The notes under the pieces were generated by a model that did no database searches, had not been told where the DNA came from, and saw only the letters and a program-made list of their open reading frames with translations. A program made the translations under genes and the position numbers. Shown piece by piece: positions 1 to 8,423 of a stretch of 41,837 bases of DNA (position 1 is the stretch's first letter; each line of letters opens with the position of its first letter). Source of the stretch: an uncultured Eubacteriales bacterium (GTDB taxonomy: Bacteria > Bacillota > Clostridia > Oscillospirales > Oscillospiraceae); NCBI GenBank assembly GCA_900544295.1, contig UQUO01000017.1, forward strand, positions 1 through 41,837. The letters are read 5' to 3'.

Positions 1-12
1 TATAAGAGACAG
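1..12. other. Nextera/Tn5 mosaic-end remnant (left)
   Basis: The first 12 bases, TATAAGAGACAG, are identical to the inner 12 bases of the 19-bp Tn5 mosaic end used in tagmentation libraries. The other end of the window carries the matching fragment in the opposite orientation. This is almost certainly untrimmed adapter, not genome. Confidence 0.9.
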
Positions 13-154
13 GTCCAGGGGCGGAGCCCTGGCCGCGCGCCGCAGCGCGCGGAACGTCCTTTATGCTTCACAAAGCGCAGGAAGGGGTCAAAGGGGGAAC
101 CCTCGCCGGGGGTTCCCCCTTTGCGGGCGGCCCCCGCCGCCCGCAGCCCGTGCG
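13..154. repeat. Terminal inverted copy of a dispersed GC-rich repeat (left)
   Basis: About 140 bp match, with a few mismatches and indels, the reverse complement of 41687-41826. The unit contains a perfect 12-bp palindrome (90-101 with 111-122) and shows no credible reading frame. Because both contig ends fall inside it, it is probably a multi-copy genomic repeat that broke the assembly. The following 155-246 holds another GC-rich palindrome (near 187-212) of a kind also found near 41560-41600, and no gene. Confidence 0.75.
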
Positions 155-246
155 CGGCGCCGCAGCGCAGGCGATAATCCGACGCCGGGCGGGGGTGGAA
201 CCCCGCCCCTACAGGGGGTTGCGGAAACCTGCGACACGCGCCATTG

Positions 247-285
247 AAAATGTAAAAACGCCCCTCTGGGGCGTTTTTACATTTT
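247..285 (-). terminator. Rho-independent terminator of the blaI operon
   Basis: A perfect 18-bp stem (247-264 with 268-285) closes on a 3-nt TCT loop. Its outer bases are A-rich on one arm and T-rich on the other, so it can work in both directions. It lies 66 bp after the last gene of the minus-strand blaI operon. Confidence 0.8.
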
Positions 286-350
286 TCCGCGACGCTGAGC
301 GCCCAAATCGATATACATTCGCGGCGGGCATCTCCGCAAGCGCCTGGGGA

Positions 351-905
351 CTACTCCTGTTCCACGCCCCCATCCCTCAGGCTGGCCTGAAAGGTGTTCA
401 TCACCACCAGCGTGCCGACGATGATGACGAGGGACACGGCTACGAGGGGCCAGGCCAGCCAGGCGTCGCCGGAGTCCAGGGGCAGGGGCAGGTGCATGAG
501 CGTCGTGAAGACCACGTTCACCGTCCGGAGCACCAGCAGGCTGCGGCGCTGGGGACAGGCGAAGCGCTCCGCCGCGCCCGCGAGGTTCGTGAAGAGCTGG
601 AAGTGCACGTACAGCGACACCGCCGCGGCGATGAGCCACAGGCCCCAGAGCTCCGTGGGCCTCCCCATGGCCTCCAGCGCCCAGCAAAGGCCCTCCCAGG
701 CCGCGAGCAGCCAGCAGAGCGGACGCAAAAGCAGCGCGGAGGGCTCCCCCGCCCCGGCGACGCCGGGCAGGGCCGAGCCGATGAGCAGCCAGCCCGCCCA
801 GTCGGGCAGCAGGTCCAGCGCGTTTATATTGATGTTCAGGTAAATGAGCGCGTAGCCCCAGGCTATCCTGCCCAGAGATCTGTAAAGGCCCTTACGCTCC
901 TCCAT
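351..905 (-). CDS. Small multi-pass membrane protein, last gene of the blaI-blaR1 operon
   Basis: This 184-residue protein is mostly hydrophobic, with four to five likely membrane helices and a charged N-terminus. An early segment around residues 20-42 (LNININALDLLPDWAGWLLI) resembles a motif I associate with unnamed Clostridia membrane proteins. The ATG at 905 lies inside the end of the upstream gene, a 14-bp overlap, and is preceded by GGAAGGGGG, so translation is probably coupled. Its place after a BlaI/BlaR1-type pair suggests it is co-regulated with the repressor, perhaps as an envelope-stress or export factor. No catalytic motif is visible and no function can be assigned. Confidence 0.8.
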   Translation of the reverse strand: MEERKGLYRSLGRIAWGYALIYLNININALDLLPDWAGWLLIGSALPGVAGAGEPSALLLRPLCWLLAAWEGLCWALEAMGRPTELWGLWLIAAAVSLYVHFQLFTNLAGAAERFACPQRRSLLVLRTVNVVFTTLMHLPLPLDSGDAWLAWPLVAVSLVIIVGTLVVMNTFQASLRDGGVEQE

Positions 906-2862
906 CCGTCTCGCCCCCTTCCATGACGAACTCGTCCACGACCTCGCTGCCCAACGTTATGCGCACGGCGGCGGCCTTCGCCTCCGGCTCCGGCAGCTGC
1001 GGCGCGTCGTAGCGGAACTCCTCGGAGAGCGCGCTGGCCTTCAAAGCCCCCTCGCAGGGGTCCAGGCCTATGCTCTCGTACTCCGTGCCGTCGAAGGCAT
1101 ACTCCTCGTCTGCGGAGCGGAGAGGCAGCATCTCCAGCTTCGCCCAGCTCTGCGGGAGCGCGTCCTCGCCGCTGGTATATTCGACGCAGAAGAGCTCCGC
1201 CATGGTGCGAAACACGGCCTCCGGCCTGTAAATGCTGTCGGAATAGCCCTGCGGCACGCCGGAGAGGCCGAAGCCCGCGTCCGCGGCCACGGCGTAGAGG
1301 TTCCGCCGGAGCGTCACCGTGCCGCACTCGCGCTCCGCGCTCACGGTGTCGCGCCAGGGCAGTATATCATTCCCCCAGCGGGCAAGGGACACGGGGTCGC
1401 TCACCATGAAGTCGGTGATGGGGATGAAAAGCCGCTCGCCCGTCTCCTCCACGACCCAGCCCTCGGCCTCCCAGGCGCGCACGGGGACGACGTAGAGGCC
1501 CGTGAGAGTGTCGCCGTCCGCGTCTTTCAGCCAGCCGCCGTTTTCGAGGTCGGCCACATAGTTTACCGTGAGTATGAGCTCCGCCTCGCAGACGCCCTCC
1601 GAGCAGACGAGGTTATTTATAAGGTATCCCGAGCCGCTGTCGATGGCGTACTGCTCGGGCACGCTCTCGTAGTGATAGGCCACCCATCCCTCGGCGCGGC
1701 TCGCGCGCATGCCCTCGTAGAGCTCCCCGTGCTTTTCAAAGGGCGAAGCGGCGGCGAGGAAGACGCCGTTGTCGTAGATCAGCCCCTTGGCGTAGGTATC
1801 CAGCGCCGCGGCGGGAGTCTGACAGCGCGTGGTGCGCGCGGCGGCAAGGCTGCGGTCAAGCTCCCTCTGCGGGCCGGGGTGCATGTGCCCCGTATCCGCG
1901 CTCGCCGTGCCGAGCAGCAGCGGCGTCGCGAGCACTACGGCTATGCAGACCGAGGCCAGGGCCATGCCGCGCGGATAGAGCTTGAAGCGCACGATGGCCG
2001 CGATGCGCCGGGAGATGTTCTTCCCGCCGTTGGAGATGGAGCTCGTCCCCGGCGCGCGGGCATATTTCGCGTTTGCCATACCGAGCAGTATGCCGCCGTA
2101 CTCGCGCCGCTCCTCACCCTCCAGGCGCTCCAGCACGCGCTGGTCGCAGAGGGATTCGAGGTCGTTGCCCACGCGGTCGAGGACATAGTGCATGAAGGGA
2201 TCGCACCAGTGCAGCGCGCGGATGAGGCACCAGAAGATGCCCTGCGCCGCGTCGAAATATTTGAGGTGCAGCAGCTCGTGCAGCAGCACCTTGTCGTCCG
2301 CGCCGCCGCGCGGCAGGGCGAGGACGGGCCGGATGACACCGCAGACGAAGGCCGTGGGCAGGCCCTCGACCTCGACGGCGCGGCTGCCCCGCAGGCCGTA
2401 CTTTTCACACACCGCGGCGAGGCGCGCCGACACCGCCTCCGAGGCGGGCGCGCCGCGCCTGAGCGCCAGACGCAGCCGGGCATAGGCCGCGAGCTTCCAG
2501 AGCAGATACGCCGCCGCGCCGAGGGCGTAGACTACAAACAGCCAGTCCGTGACGCTCTCCGGCGCGCCGGAGGGCCAGGGCAGGACGCTTTTGGCGTCCA
2601 GCGCATCCCATGGCCCGGCGTAGGCGGAGCCGAGGCCGCGCTCCGCCGCCGTCTTCCACATGTCCACCCAGACGGGCAGAGGCAGCAGCACCTGCCGCGT
2701 CATCCCCGCCGGGATGAGCGCCCGCAGGGCCAGCAGGCCCCAGACGCCGTACTGCCAGCGCGGAGAGAGTTTGTCCGCGAGCAGGTATTTCACGATGAGC
2801 AGCACCGCCGCTGCCAGCGAGACGGTGAGCGTTTGCAGCAGGAACTCCCAGATGTTCCCCAC
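892..2862 (-). CDS. M56-family BlaR1/MecR1-like sensor metalloprotease
   Basis: 656 residues. The N-terminal half has several membrane helices and a zinc-protease core with HELLH near residues 193-197 and a downstream acidic ligand region (DLESLCDQRVLE). In BlaR1/MecR1, this domain destroys the partner repressor once the sensor is triggered. A further membrane helix lies near residues 310-330. The C-terminal ~320 residues do not show the SxxK, SxN and KTG motifs of the penicillin-binding sensor domain of true BlaR1, so the signal is probably not a beta-lactam sensed by acylation. The start is GTG at 2862, with GGAGGTG just upstream inside the end of blaI (2-nt gap). It overlaps the next gene by 14 bp. 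Confidence 0.88.
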   Translation of the reverse strand: MGNIWEFLLQTLTVSLAAAVLLIVKYLLADKLSPRWQYGVWGLLALRALIPAGMTRQVLLPLPVWVDMWKTAAERGLGSAYAGPWDALDAKSVLPWPSGAPESVTDWLFVVYALGAAAYLLWKLAAYARLRLALRRGAPASEAVSARLAAVCEKYGLRGSRAVEVEGLPTAFVCGVIRPVLALPRGGADDKVLLHELLHLKYFDAAQGIFWCLIRALHWCDPFMHYVLDRVGNDLESLCDQRVLERLEGEERREYGGILLGMANAKYARAPGTSSISNGGKNISRRIAAIVRFKLYPRGMALASVCIAVVLATPLLLGTASADTGHMHPGPQRELDRSLAAARTTRCQTPAAALDTYAKGLIYDNGVFLAAASPFEKHGELYEGMRASRAEGWVAYHYESVPEQYAIDSGSGYLINNLVCSEGVCEAELILTVNYVADLENGGWLKDADGDTLTGLYVVPVRAWEAEGWVVEETGERLFIPITDFMVSDPVSLARWGNDILPWRDTVSAERECGTVTLRRNLYAVAADAGFGLSGVPQGYSDSIYRPEAVFRTMAELFCVEYTSGEDALPQSWAKLEMLPLRSADEEYAFDGTEYESIGLDPCEGALKASALSEEFRYDAPQLPEPEAKAAAVRITLGSEVVDEFVMEGGETDGGA

Positions 2863-2864
2863 GG

Positions 2865-3224
2865 TTACACCTCCATCTCGTCGAGCAGCTTCCGGAGCCG
2901 CGCCGCCTCATCAGCGGAGATGTGCGTCTCCTTCAAAAACGCGGCGATGAGGTCCCCCGCCGCGCCGCCGTAGACCTTGTTGAGCAGCTCGTCCCTCTCC
3001 TGCCGGGCGCAGTCCTCCCGCGCCGCCCCCGCCGAATACGGCGCCGGAGAGCTGCGCTCTATCTTTACGAGGCCCTTGGCCTCCATGCGCTTCAGATAGG
3101 TGTGGACCGTGTTCTTGCTCCAGCCCTGCCCCGGGTAGAGCGCGCGAGTGAGCTCGCCCAGCGAAAAGCTCTCCCCCGCCCAGAGCGCCTCCATGACCGA
3201 CCACTCGGCCTCCGTCAGCTTCAT
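2865..3224 (-). CDS. BlaI/MecI-family transcriptional repressor
   Basis: 119 residues, the usual length for this family. The N-terminus opens with the typical LTEAEWSVMEALW and carries a winged helix ending in KNTVHTYLKRMEAKGLV, the recognition helix and wing region. The C-terminal helices form the dimerisation part. It is the first gene of a three-gene operon with the M56 protease, which is expected to cleave it. Its promoter, 33 bp upstream, is covered by two TACA-N2-TGTA sites, the classic operator of this family, so autorepression is very likely. The ATG at 3224 is preceded by GGAGGCGG. Confidence 0.93.
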   Translation of the reverse strand: MKLTEAEWSVMEALWAGESFSLGELTRALYPGQGWSKNTVHTYLKRMEAKGLVKIERSSPAPYSAGAAREDCARQERDELLNKVYGGAAGDLIAAFLKETHISADEAARLRKLLDEMEV

Positions 3225-3234
3225 CGCGCCGCCT

Positions 3235-3285
3235 CCTACACATGTAGTATAGGACCATACTACATGTGTAGGACAGCGCTGTCAA
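3235..3285 (-). promoter_or_regulatory. BlaI-type double operator overlapping a consensus promoter
   Basis: A perfect 16-bp inverted repeat (3235-3250 with 3257-3272, 6-bp spacer) contains TACACATGTA at 3237-3246 and TACATGTGTA at 3261-3270, each a TACA-N2-TGTA half-site pair. On the minus strand a TTGACA -35 (3280-3285), a 17-bp spacer and a TAGTAT -10 (3257-3262) read toward blaI. The operators therefore cover the -10 region and the start of transcription. Confidence 0.9.
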
Positions 3286-3302
3286 GCCAAAATTGCAATG
3301 GG

Positions 3303-3333
3303 TTTTTTCCGGGGGCGTGTACCTCGGAAAAAA
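3303..3333. repeat. Palindrome with GGCGTGTAC loop
   Basis: A 9-bp stem (TTTTTTCCG with CGGAAAAAA) surrounds a loop containing GGCGTGTACCTC. A similar palindrome, with loop GGCGTGTACGTC on its minus strand, lies at 28828-28860. The two look like copies of a small dispersed palindromic unit. It sits in the gap between two minus-strand operons, in a stretch with several further GC-rich hairpins. Confidence 0.5.
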
Positions 3334-3411
3334 CACCTCTTGCACGGCAAGTGTGCCCGCGGGGCGCGCGCAGCCGTGCGGCAGCTCCCACCGGCCACCG
3401 GCCGGGGGCTT

Positions 3412-3440
3412 TGGCAAAAGGCCGTTCCGGCCTTTTGCCA
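3412..3440. repeat. 12-bp perfect palindrome downstream of the GntR gene
   Basis: TGGCAAAAGGCC at 3412-3423 pairs with GGCCTTTTGCCA at 3429-3440 around a 5-nt loop. It follows the terminator of the minus-strand GntR gene and may be a back-up terminator or a dispersed palindromic unit. Confidence 0.5.
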
Positions 3441-3443
3441 GAC

Positions 3444-3472
3444 AAAGAAAAGCGGCCCTCCCGGGCCGCTTT
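3444..3472 (-). terminator. Terminator of the GntR-family gene
   Basis: A 10-bp GC-rich stem (3449-3458 with 3463-3472) is followed on the minus strand by TTTCTTT. It lies 28 bp after the stop of the GntR gene. Confidence 0.75.
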
Positions 3473-3499
3473 CCCTTCCATATCCCATATCGCAAGGCC

Positions 3500-4249
3500 C
3501 TACCCGACTTCGGGCATGGACCAGTTCACTCTGGTATAGGACTCTATCATGGCCGCATAGTCGCTCTGGCAGGCGGCGAAATCGCGGTCTTTTATGGATT
3601 CGTAGATGCAGTAGTGGATGTCGCGGTGCCTGTCGAGGCGGAAGTTGCGCACGAGCTCGGGCATCCACTTGGACAGGCAGAAGAGCATGTACTGGTGTAT
3701 GGGCTCACGCGCTACGGCGAAGGCGTAGGCGTAGAGCGGGTTGTGCGAGATGCGGCAGACGTGCTCGTGGAAGGCGAGGTCCGCGGCGGCGACGCGCTTG
3801 CACCACTCCTCGTGCGTGAGGCCCTCGGTCTCGGCCCAGGCCTCGCGGTGCCGCAGGGCCAGGCGCTCCAGCTCCGCGAGGTCCTCGGGCGTGGCGCGCT
3901 CCATGGCCAGGCGGGCGCACTCTATCTCGATGTGGTTGCGGAACTCCGTCACGTTCTGCATCATGCCACTCTGCTCGAAAAAGCGGGAGGCTGTCTTGAG
4001 GTAGCCCTCGAAGTCGAACTCTATGACGAAGGTGCCGCTGCCCGTGCGCGTCTCGACGATGCCGAGGGCGTTGAGCTTCTGCAGGGCCATGCGCACGGTC
4101 AGGCGGTTGACGCCGAACTTCTGCGCCAGCTCGCTCTCCGAGGGGAGCTTGTCCCCGACGCGCCAGACGCCGCCGCTTATCTGCTCCTGTATCGCCTCGC
4201 AGACCTGCTCCGAGGCGGAGACTTTTTTGATGCGCATATTGTCTTCCAC
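3500..4249 (-). CDS. GntR/FadR-type transcriptional regulator
   Basis: 249 residues from GTG at 4249. That start is chosen because AGGAGGG lies 6 nt upstream; the frame extends further upstream but without a ribosome site. Residues ~5-75 form the GntR winged helix (KLPSESELAQKFGVNRLTVRMAL, then a wing with GSGTFV), and the rest is an all-helical FCD-like ligand domain with D/H-x3-H type residues (FRNHIEIECARLAME, LAFHEHVCR). FCD domains commonly bind organic acids through a metal. It is divergent from iorAB, so control of aromatic or 2-oxoacid metabolism is a reasonable inference. Confidence 0.88.
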   Translation of the reverse strand: MEDNMRIKKVSASEQVCEAIQEQISGGVWRVGDKLPSESELAQKFGVNRLTVRMALQKLNALGIVETRTGSGTFVIEFDFEGYLKTASRFFEQSGMMQNVTEFRNHIEIECARLAMERATPEDLAELERLALRHREAWAETEGLTHEEWCKRVAAADLAFHEHVCRISHNPLYAYAFAVAREPIHQYMLFCLSKWMPELVRNFRLDRHRDIHYCIYESIKDRDFAACQSDYAAMIESYTRVNWSMPEVG

Positions 4250-4300
4250 GGGCAGCCCTCCTGTACTTTTGGCCTTTAAATCCCCTCTCCCCTTTATTAG

Positions 4301-4329
4301 AGTATAAAACAAGCCCGCCGACTTTGCAA
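4301..4329 (-). promoter_or_regulatory. Promoter of the GntR-family gene
   Basis: On the minus strand TTGCAA (4324-4329), a 17-bp spacer and TATACT (4301-4306) form a sigma-A-type promoter that points into the GntR gene. Confidence 0.7.
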
Positions 4330-4374
4330 GGGGGATATTCGTGAAATTTTATATAGTAAGGCATGTTATGGCTA

Positions 4375-4403
4375 TTGACTTTTAGAAATAATAAATATAT
4401 TAT
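4375..4403 (+). promoter_or_regulatory. Promoter of iorAB
   Basis: TTGACT (4375-4380), a 17-bp spacer and TATTAT (4398-4403) give a sigma-A-type promoter about 75 bp upstream of iorA. The two divergent promoters lie within ~100 bp, where the GntR-type regulator could act on both. Confidence 0.7.
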
Positions 4404-4476
4404 GAATTTGACCGGACTACATAGCGAACAGGCCGCCCCCGCGGCGGCGCAACTTATAACTTGAAAGGGTGAGAAC

Positions 4477-6261
4477 ATGGCCAAAAACCTGATGACCGGC
4501 AACGAGGCCGTGGCCCGCGGCCTTTACGAGGCCGGAGTGGCCTTCGCCTCCGCGTATCCCGGCACGCCCAGCACGGAGATACTGGAAAACGTTGCCGAAA
4601 AGTACAAGGACAGCATAGCCTGCGAGTGGGCGCCCAACGAAAAGGTCGCCTTTGAGGCGGCGGTCGGCGCCTCCTTTGTCGGCGGCCGCTCCTTCGCGGC
4701 GATGAAGCACGTCGGCCTGAACGTTGCGGCGGACCCGCTGCTGACCTTCGCCTACACGGGTGTGAACGGCGGCATGGTCTTCGTCTCGGCGGACGACCCG
4801 GGGCTGCATTCCTCCCAGAATGAGCAGGACAACCGCTTCTACGCGCGCATGGGAAAGTTCATCATGCTTGAGCCCTCGGACTCCCAGGAGGCCAAGGACA
4901 TGGCCGTCATGGGCTATGAGCTCAGCGAGCAGTTCGACTCGCCCGTCATGCTGCGCATGACCACCCGCGTCTGCCACAGCAAGAGCCTCGTCGAGTTCGG
5001 CGATGTCCAGGAGCAGCGCAAGAAGGAGTACGTTAAAAACCGCGCGAAGTACGACCCCGTCCCCGCCATGGCCAAGGGCATGCACACGGCCGTCGAAAAG
5101 CGCTGGAAGAGGCTTCTGGAGTACACGGAGGTATGTCCCCTCAACCGCGAGGAGTGGCATACGGACGAAATAGGCATAGTCTCGGCCGGCGCGGCATACC
5201 AGTACGCGCGCGAGGTGTTTGGAGACAACGCCTCCTATTTCAAGTGCGGCATGACGAGCCCGATGCCCCTCGAGAGCATCAGGAAATTCGCCGCCAAGGT
5301 GAAAAAGCTCTACGTCGTCGAGGAGCTTGAGCCCTACATGGAGGACCTGATGCGTGCAGCCGGCATAGACTGCGTGGGCAAGGCCCTCATCCCCATCGAG
5401 GGCGAGCTGAACCCCGACATCGTCCGCAAGAGCCTGACCGGCGAGGTCACGCCCACCATCGAGTACGACAAGAGCGTCGTCCCCGGCCGCCCGCCCATGC
5501 TCTGCGCCGGCTGCCCGCACGTCGGCCTCTTCTATGAGCTGGGCAAAATTAAGGACGTCATCGCCATAGGCGACATCGGCTGCTACGCCCTGTCCGGCAA
5601 CCCGCCGCTGAACGCCAAGGACTTCGCCCTGTGCATGGGCTCCGGCTTCTCCATGGCCCACGGCGCAGCGAAAATAATGGAAAAGTTCGGCGAGAACAAG
5701 AAGATAGTCGGCGTCGTCGGCGACTCGACCTTCTTCCATACGGGCATGAACAGCATGCTCGACGCCGTGTATAACCACTCGAACGTCACGCTCATCGTCG
5801 TTGACAACCGCATCACCGGCATGACCGGCCACCAGGAGAACCCCGGCTCCGGCTACACCATCACCGGCGAGCACGCCTACCCCGCGGACATCGAGGGCGT
5901 CGCCCGGGCCTTCGGCATGACGGACATACACAAGGTGAACCCCATGGACCTTGAGGCCACGCGCAAGGCGCTCAAGGAGGCCATCGCCTTCGAGGGCCCC
6001 TCGCTGGTCATCACGCGCTACCCCTGCGCCCTCAAGAAGCGCAGCCCCGAGGACAAGGCCGAGTTCGGCACGGAGAAGGCCAAGTACGCCGTCGATAACG
6101 ACGCCTGCATCGGCTGCAAGAGCTGCCTGCGCCTCGGCTGCCCGGCCCTGAGCTTCGACGGCGGCGCGAAGAAGGCGGACATAGACCGCGTGGCCTGCGC
6201 CGGCTGCGGCGTCTGCGCCCAGGTCTGCCCGAAGAAAGCTATTGGAAAGGTGGGTGGCTGA
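4477..6261 (+). CDS. iorA: Indolepyruvate ferredoxin oxidoreductase, alpha subunit
   Basis: 594 residues, normal for IorA. The enzyme oxidatively decarboxylates aryl-pyruvates from aromatic amino acids to aryl-acetyl-CoA and reduces ferredoxin in the cytoplasm. The N-terminal part is the pyrimidine-binding transketolase-like domain. The thiamine diphosphate part is seen at GDIGCY (~365) and GDSTFFHTG...DNRITGMTGHQ (~413-450). The C-terminal ~50 residues hold two ferredoxin-type clusters, CIGCKSC with a later CP, and CAGCGVCAQVCP (~544-586). The ATG has GAAAGG 8 nt upstream. It is followed directly by iorB, so the two subunits are co-translated. This gene suggests amino-acid fermentation. Confidence 0.95.
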   Translation: MAKNLMTGNEAVARGLYEAGVAFASAYPGTPSTEILENVAEKYKDSIACEWAPNEKVAFEAAVGASFVGGRSFAAMKHVGLNVAADPLLTFAYTGVNGGMVFVSADDPGLHSSQNEQDNRFYARMGKFIMLEPSDSQEAKDMAVMGYELSEQFDSPVMLRMTTRVCHSKSLVEFGDVQEQRKKEYVKNRAKYDPVPAMAKGMHTAVEKRWKRLLEYTEVCPLNREEWHTDEIGIVSAGAAYQYAREVFGDNASYFKCGMTSPMPLESIRKFAAKVKKLYVVEELEPYMEDLMRAAGIDCVGKALIPIEGELNPDIVRKSLTGEVTPTIEYDKSVVPGRPPMLCAGCPHVGLFYELGKIKDVIAIGDIGCYALSGNPPLNAKDFALCMGSGFSMAHGAAKIMEKFGENKKIVGVVGDSTFFHTGMNSMLDAVYNHSNVTLIVVDNRITGMTGHQENPGSGYTITGEHAYPADIEGVARAFGMTDIHKVNPMDLEATRKALKEAIAFEGPSLVITRYPCALKKRSPEDKAEFGTEKAKYAVDNDACIGCKSCLRLGCPALSFDGGAKKADIDRVACAGCGVCAQVCPKKAIGKVGG

Positions 6262-6262
6262 T

Positions 6263-6844
6263 ATGTCAAACGTCAAGAACGTCGTCCTCTGCGGCGTTGG
6301 CGGCCAGGGCACCATCCTGGCCAGCAAGATCCTCAGCTATGCGCTCATCGAGGCCGGCTACGACGTCAAGATGAGCGAGATACACGGCATGAGCCAGCGC
6401 GGCGGCAGCGTCACGACCCAGGTGCGCTACGGCGACAAGGTCTACTCCGCCATCATCGGCAAGGGCTCGGCCGACGTGCTGGTCGCCTTCGAGAAGATGG
6501 AGGCCCTGCGCTACCTTGACGACGTCAAGGCCGACGGCGGGGTGGTCATCATAAACGACCACGCCATCCAGTCCCTGCCCACGCTGCAGGGCATGGCCGC
6601 CTACCCCGAGGACTGCATCGACAGGGTGAAGGAGAAGGCCGGGGACGTGCGCGTCATAAAGGCCACGAAGATAGCCGGGGAGCTCGGCAACGAGAAGGCC
6701 GCGAACGTCGTCCTGCTGGGCGCGGCGGTCAGGGCGCTGGGCCTTGAGGCCATGGACTGGGACGCCGCCCTCGCCGCCTGCGTCAAGCCCGCCTTCCTCG
6801 ACATGAACCGCGCCGCCTTCAAGGCGGGGCTTGAGGCCGTCTGA
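6263..6844 (+). CDS. iorB: Indolepyruvate ferredoxin oxidoreductase, beta subunit
   Basis: 193 residues. It matches the gamma-type domain of 2-oxoacid:ferredoxin oxidoreductases, with the N-terminal GVGGQGTILASKIL nucleotide-fold motif and the conserved SEIHGMSQRGGSV. It forms the complex with IorA that converts indolepyruvate and related acids to acyl-CoA. ATG 6263 lies 1 nt after the iorA stop; a frame extension 21 nt upstream lies inside iorA and is not favoured. The operon ends at a strong terminator 20 nt downstream. Confidence 0.94.
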   Translation: MSNVKNVVLCGVGGQGTILASKILSYALIEAGYDVKMSEIHGMSQRGGSVTTQVRYGDKVYSAIIGKGSADVLVAFEKMEALRYLDDVKADGGVVIINDHAIQSLPTLQGMAAYPEDCIDRVKEKAGDVRVIKATKIAGELGNEKAANVVLLGAAVRALGLEAMDWDAALAACVKPAFLDMNRAAFKAGLEAV

Positions 6845-6863
6845 AAAAGCCGTAAACATCGCC

Positions 6864-6895
6864 AAAGCGCGCCGCAAACTGCGGCGCGCTTTTTT
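6864..6895 (+). terminator. Terminator of iorAB
   Basis: AAGCGCGCCGC pairs with GCGGCGCGCTT around an AAACT loop and is followed by a T-run. It is a typical intrinsic terminator directly after iorB. Confidence 0.9.
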
Positions 6896-6925
6896 GCGCT
6901 CTCCCACTGGTGCGGCGCGGGAGTT

Positions 6926-6934
6926 TGTGATAAT
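6926..6934 (+). promoter_or_regulatory. Possible extended -10 promoter of purB
   Basis: TGT followed by GATAAT (6929-6934) resembles an extended -10 element. No good -35 hexamer is visible at the right distance. It lies ~40 bp before the chosen purB start and after the iorAB terminator. Confidence 0.45.
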
Positions 6935-6975
6935 ATAGTGGAGTTTCAAATTTCTTGCGTTTTGGAGTGTCGCCC

Positions 6976-8409
6976 GTGAAAAAGGACAGGTACGAAAACC
7001 CGCTCTGCTCGCGCTACGCCTCGGAGCGGATGCAGCAGATCTTCTCCCCGGACTACAAGTTCACGACCTGGCACCGGCTCTGGCTCTCCCTGGCGGAGAA
7101 CGAGCGGGCCCTGGGCCTTCCCGTCACGGCCGAGCAGGTGGCGGAGCTCCGGGAAAACCTCGCCGTCATCGACTATGAGGCCGCAGAGCGCTATGAAAAG
7201 GAGCTGCGGCACGACGTCATGGCCCACATCCGCGCCTGGGGCGAGCACTGCCCCCGTGCCCGCGGCATCATCCACCTGGGCGCCACGAGCTGCTTCGTGG
7301 ACGACAACGGCGACCTCATCGCCTACCGGGACGCCATGGAGCAGATCCGCGGGCTGCTCCTGAACGTCATAGAGGCCCTCGCGGACTTCATCCGCGCGCA
7401 GAAGGACACGCCGGTGCTCGCCTACACGCACTATCAGGCCGCCCAGCCCACGACCCTGGGCAAGCGCGCCTGCATGTGGGCGCAGGACTTCGTCTTTGAC
7501 CTTGAGCGCCTGGACTTTGAGCTGGAGCGCCTGCCCTTCTACGGCTGCAAGGGCGCGACAGGCACGGGCGCGAGCTTCCTCGCCCTCTTCGGCGGGGACG
7601 CGGAGCGGGCCGGCGAGCTGGAGCGGCGCATTGCCGCGGATATGGGCTTTGACCGCGTGCTGCCCATCACGGGCCAGACCTACACGCGGAAAATCGACTC
7701 CTTCCTTTTGAACGTCCTGTCCGGCATCGCCCAGAGCGCGGCGAAGATGGCGACGGACCTGCGCCTCATGGCCCACGAGAAGGAGTTTGACGAGCCCTTT
7801 ACCGCCTCTCAGGTCGGCTCCTCGGCCATGGCCTACAAGCGCAACCCCATGCGCTGCGAGCGCATCTGCTCCCTCTCGCGGCACCTCGTCGCCCTGGCGC
7901 AGGACACGGCCATGACCGCCTCCAGCCAGTGGCTGGAGCGCACGCTGGACGACTCGGCCAACCGCCGCATCTCGATCCCGGAGGCCTTCCTGACCGCGGA
8001 CGCCGTGCTCTCGCTCGCCGCGAACGTCCTGCGCGGGGCGCGGGTCTATCCGGGCATGATGGCCCGGCACCTGGCGGAGGAGCTGCCCTTCCTCGCCACG
8101 GAGAACATCCTCATGCGCGCCGTGTCCCTCGGCGGGGACAGGCAAGAGCTGCACGAGGCCATACGCGAATACTCCGTCGATACCGCCCGGCGTATGAAGG
8201 AGACCGGCTGCGGGAACGATCTGGCTGAGCGCCTGCTTGCGGATGCGCGCTTCAAGCTGGACGAGGCCGCGCTCGCGCAGCTCATGGACGTCGGCAAGTT
8301 CGTCGGCCTGGCCCCGGTCCAGGCTGCCGACTATGTGGAAAACACGCTTGCGCCCCTGCTTGAGGCAAACCGCGGCCGTTTCGCCTCCGGGCGTGAGATA
8401 AGCTGCTGA
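6976..8409 (+). CDS. purB: Adenylosuccinate lyase
   Basis: 477 residues from GTG 6976, preceded by TGGAG at 8 nt. A TTG 21 nt further upstream is a weaker alternative start. PurB catalyses two beta-eliminations: SAICAR to AICAR in purine synthesis, and adenylosuccinate to AMP. The fumarase/aspartase superfamily signature is clear (GSSAMAYKRNPM near residues 278-289), with HLGATSCFVDD and TGTGASF earlier. No other purine gene is nearby; it is followed 14 nt later by murT, so it is probably transcribed with murT-gatD. Confidence 0.94.
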   Translation: MKKDRYENPLCSRYASERMQQIFSPDYKFTTWHRLWLSLAENERALGLPVTAEQVAELRENLAVIDYEAAERYEKELRHDVMAHIRAWGEHCPRARGIIHLGATSCFVDDNGDLIAYRDAMEQIRGLLLNVIEALADFIRAQKDTPVLAYTHYQAAQPTTLGKRACMWAQDFVFDLERLDFELERLPFYGCKGATGTGASFLALFGGDAERAGELERRIAADMGFDRVLPITGQTYTRKIDSFLLNVLSGIAQSAAKMATDLRLMAHEKEFDEPFTASQVGSSAMAYKRNPMRCERICSLSRHLVALAQDTAMTASSQWLERTLDDSANRRISIPEAFLTADAVLSLAANVLRGARVYPGMMARHLAEELPFLATENILMRAVSLGGDRQELHEAIREYSVDTARRMKETGCGNDLAERLLADARFKLDEAALAQLMDVGKFVGLAPVQAADYVENTLAPLLEANRGRFASGREISC

Positions 8410-8423
8410 AGGCTGGTGTAGAG

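Noticed and set aside
63..926. A 287-codon plus-strand frame starting in the terminal repeat.
   Set aside because: Begins in a repeat, crosses a strong terminator hairpin and is antisense to the membrane-protein gene.
4417..6327. A 636-codon minus-strand frame opposite iorA.
   Set aside because: Antisense shadow of iorA in a GC-rich region; composition is repetitive and no ribosome site or motif is present.
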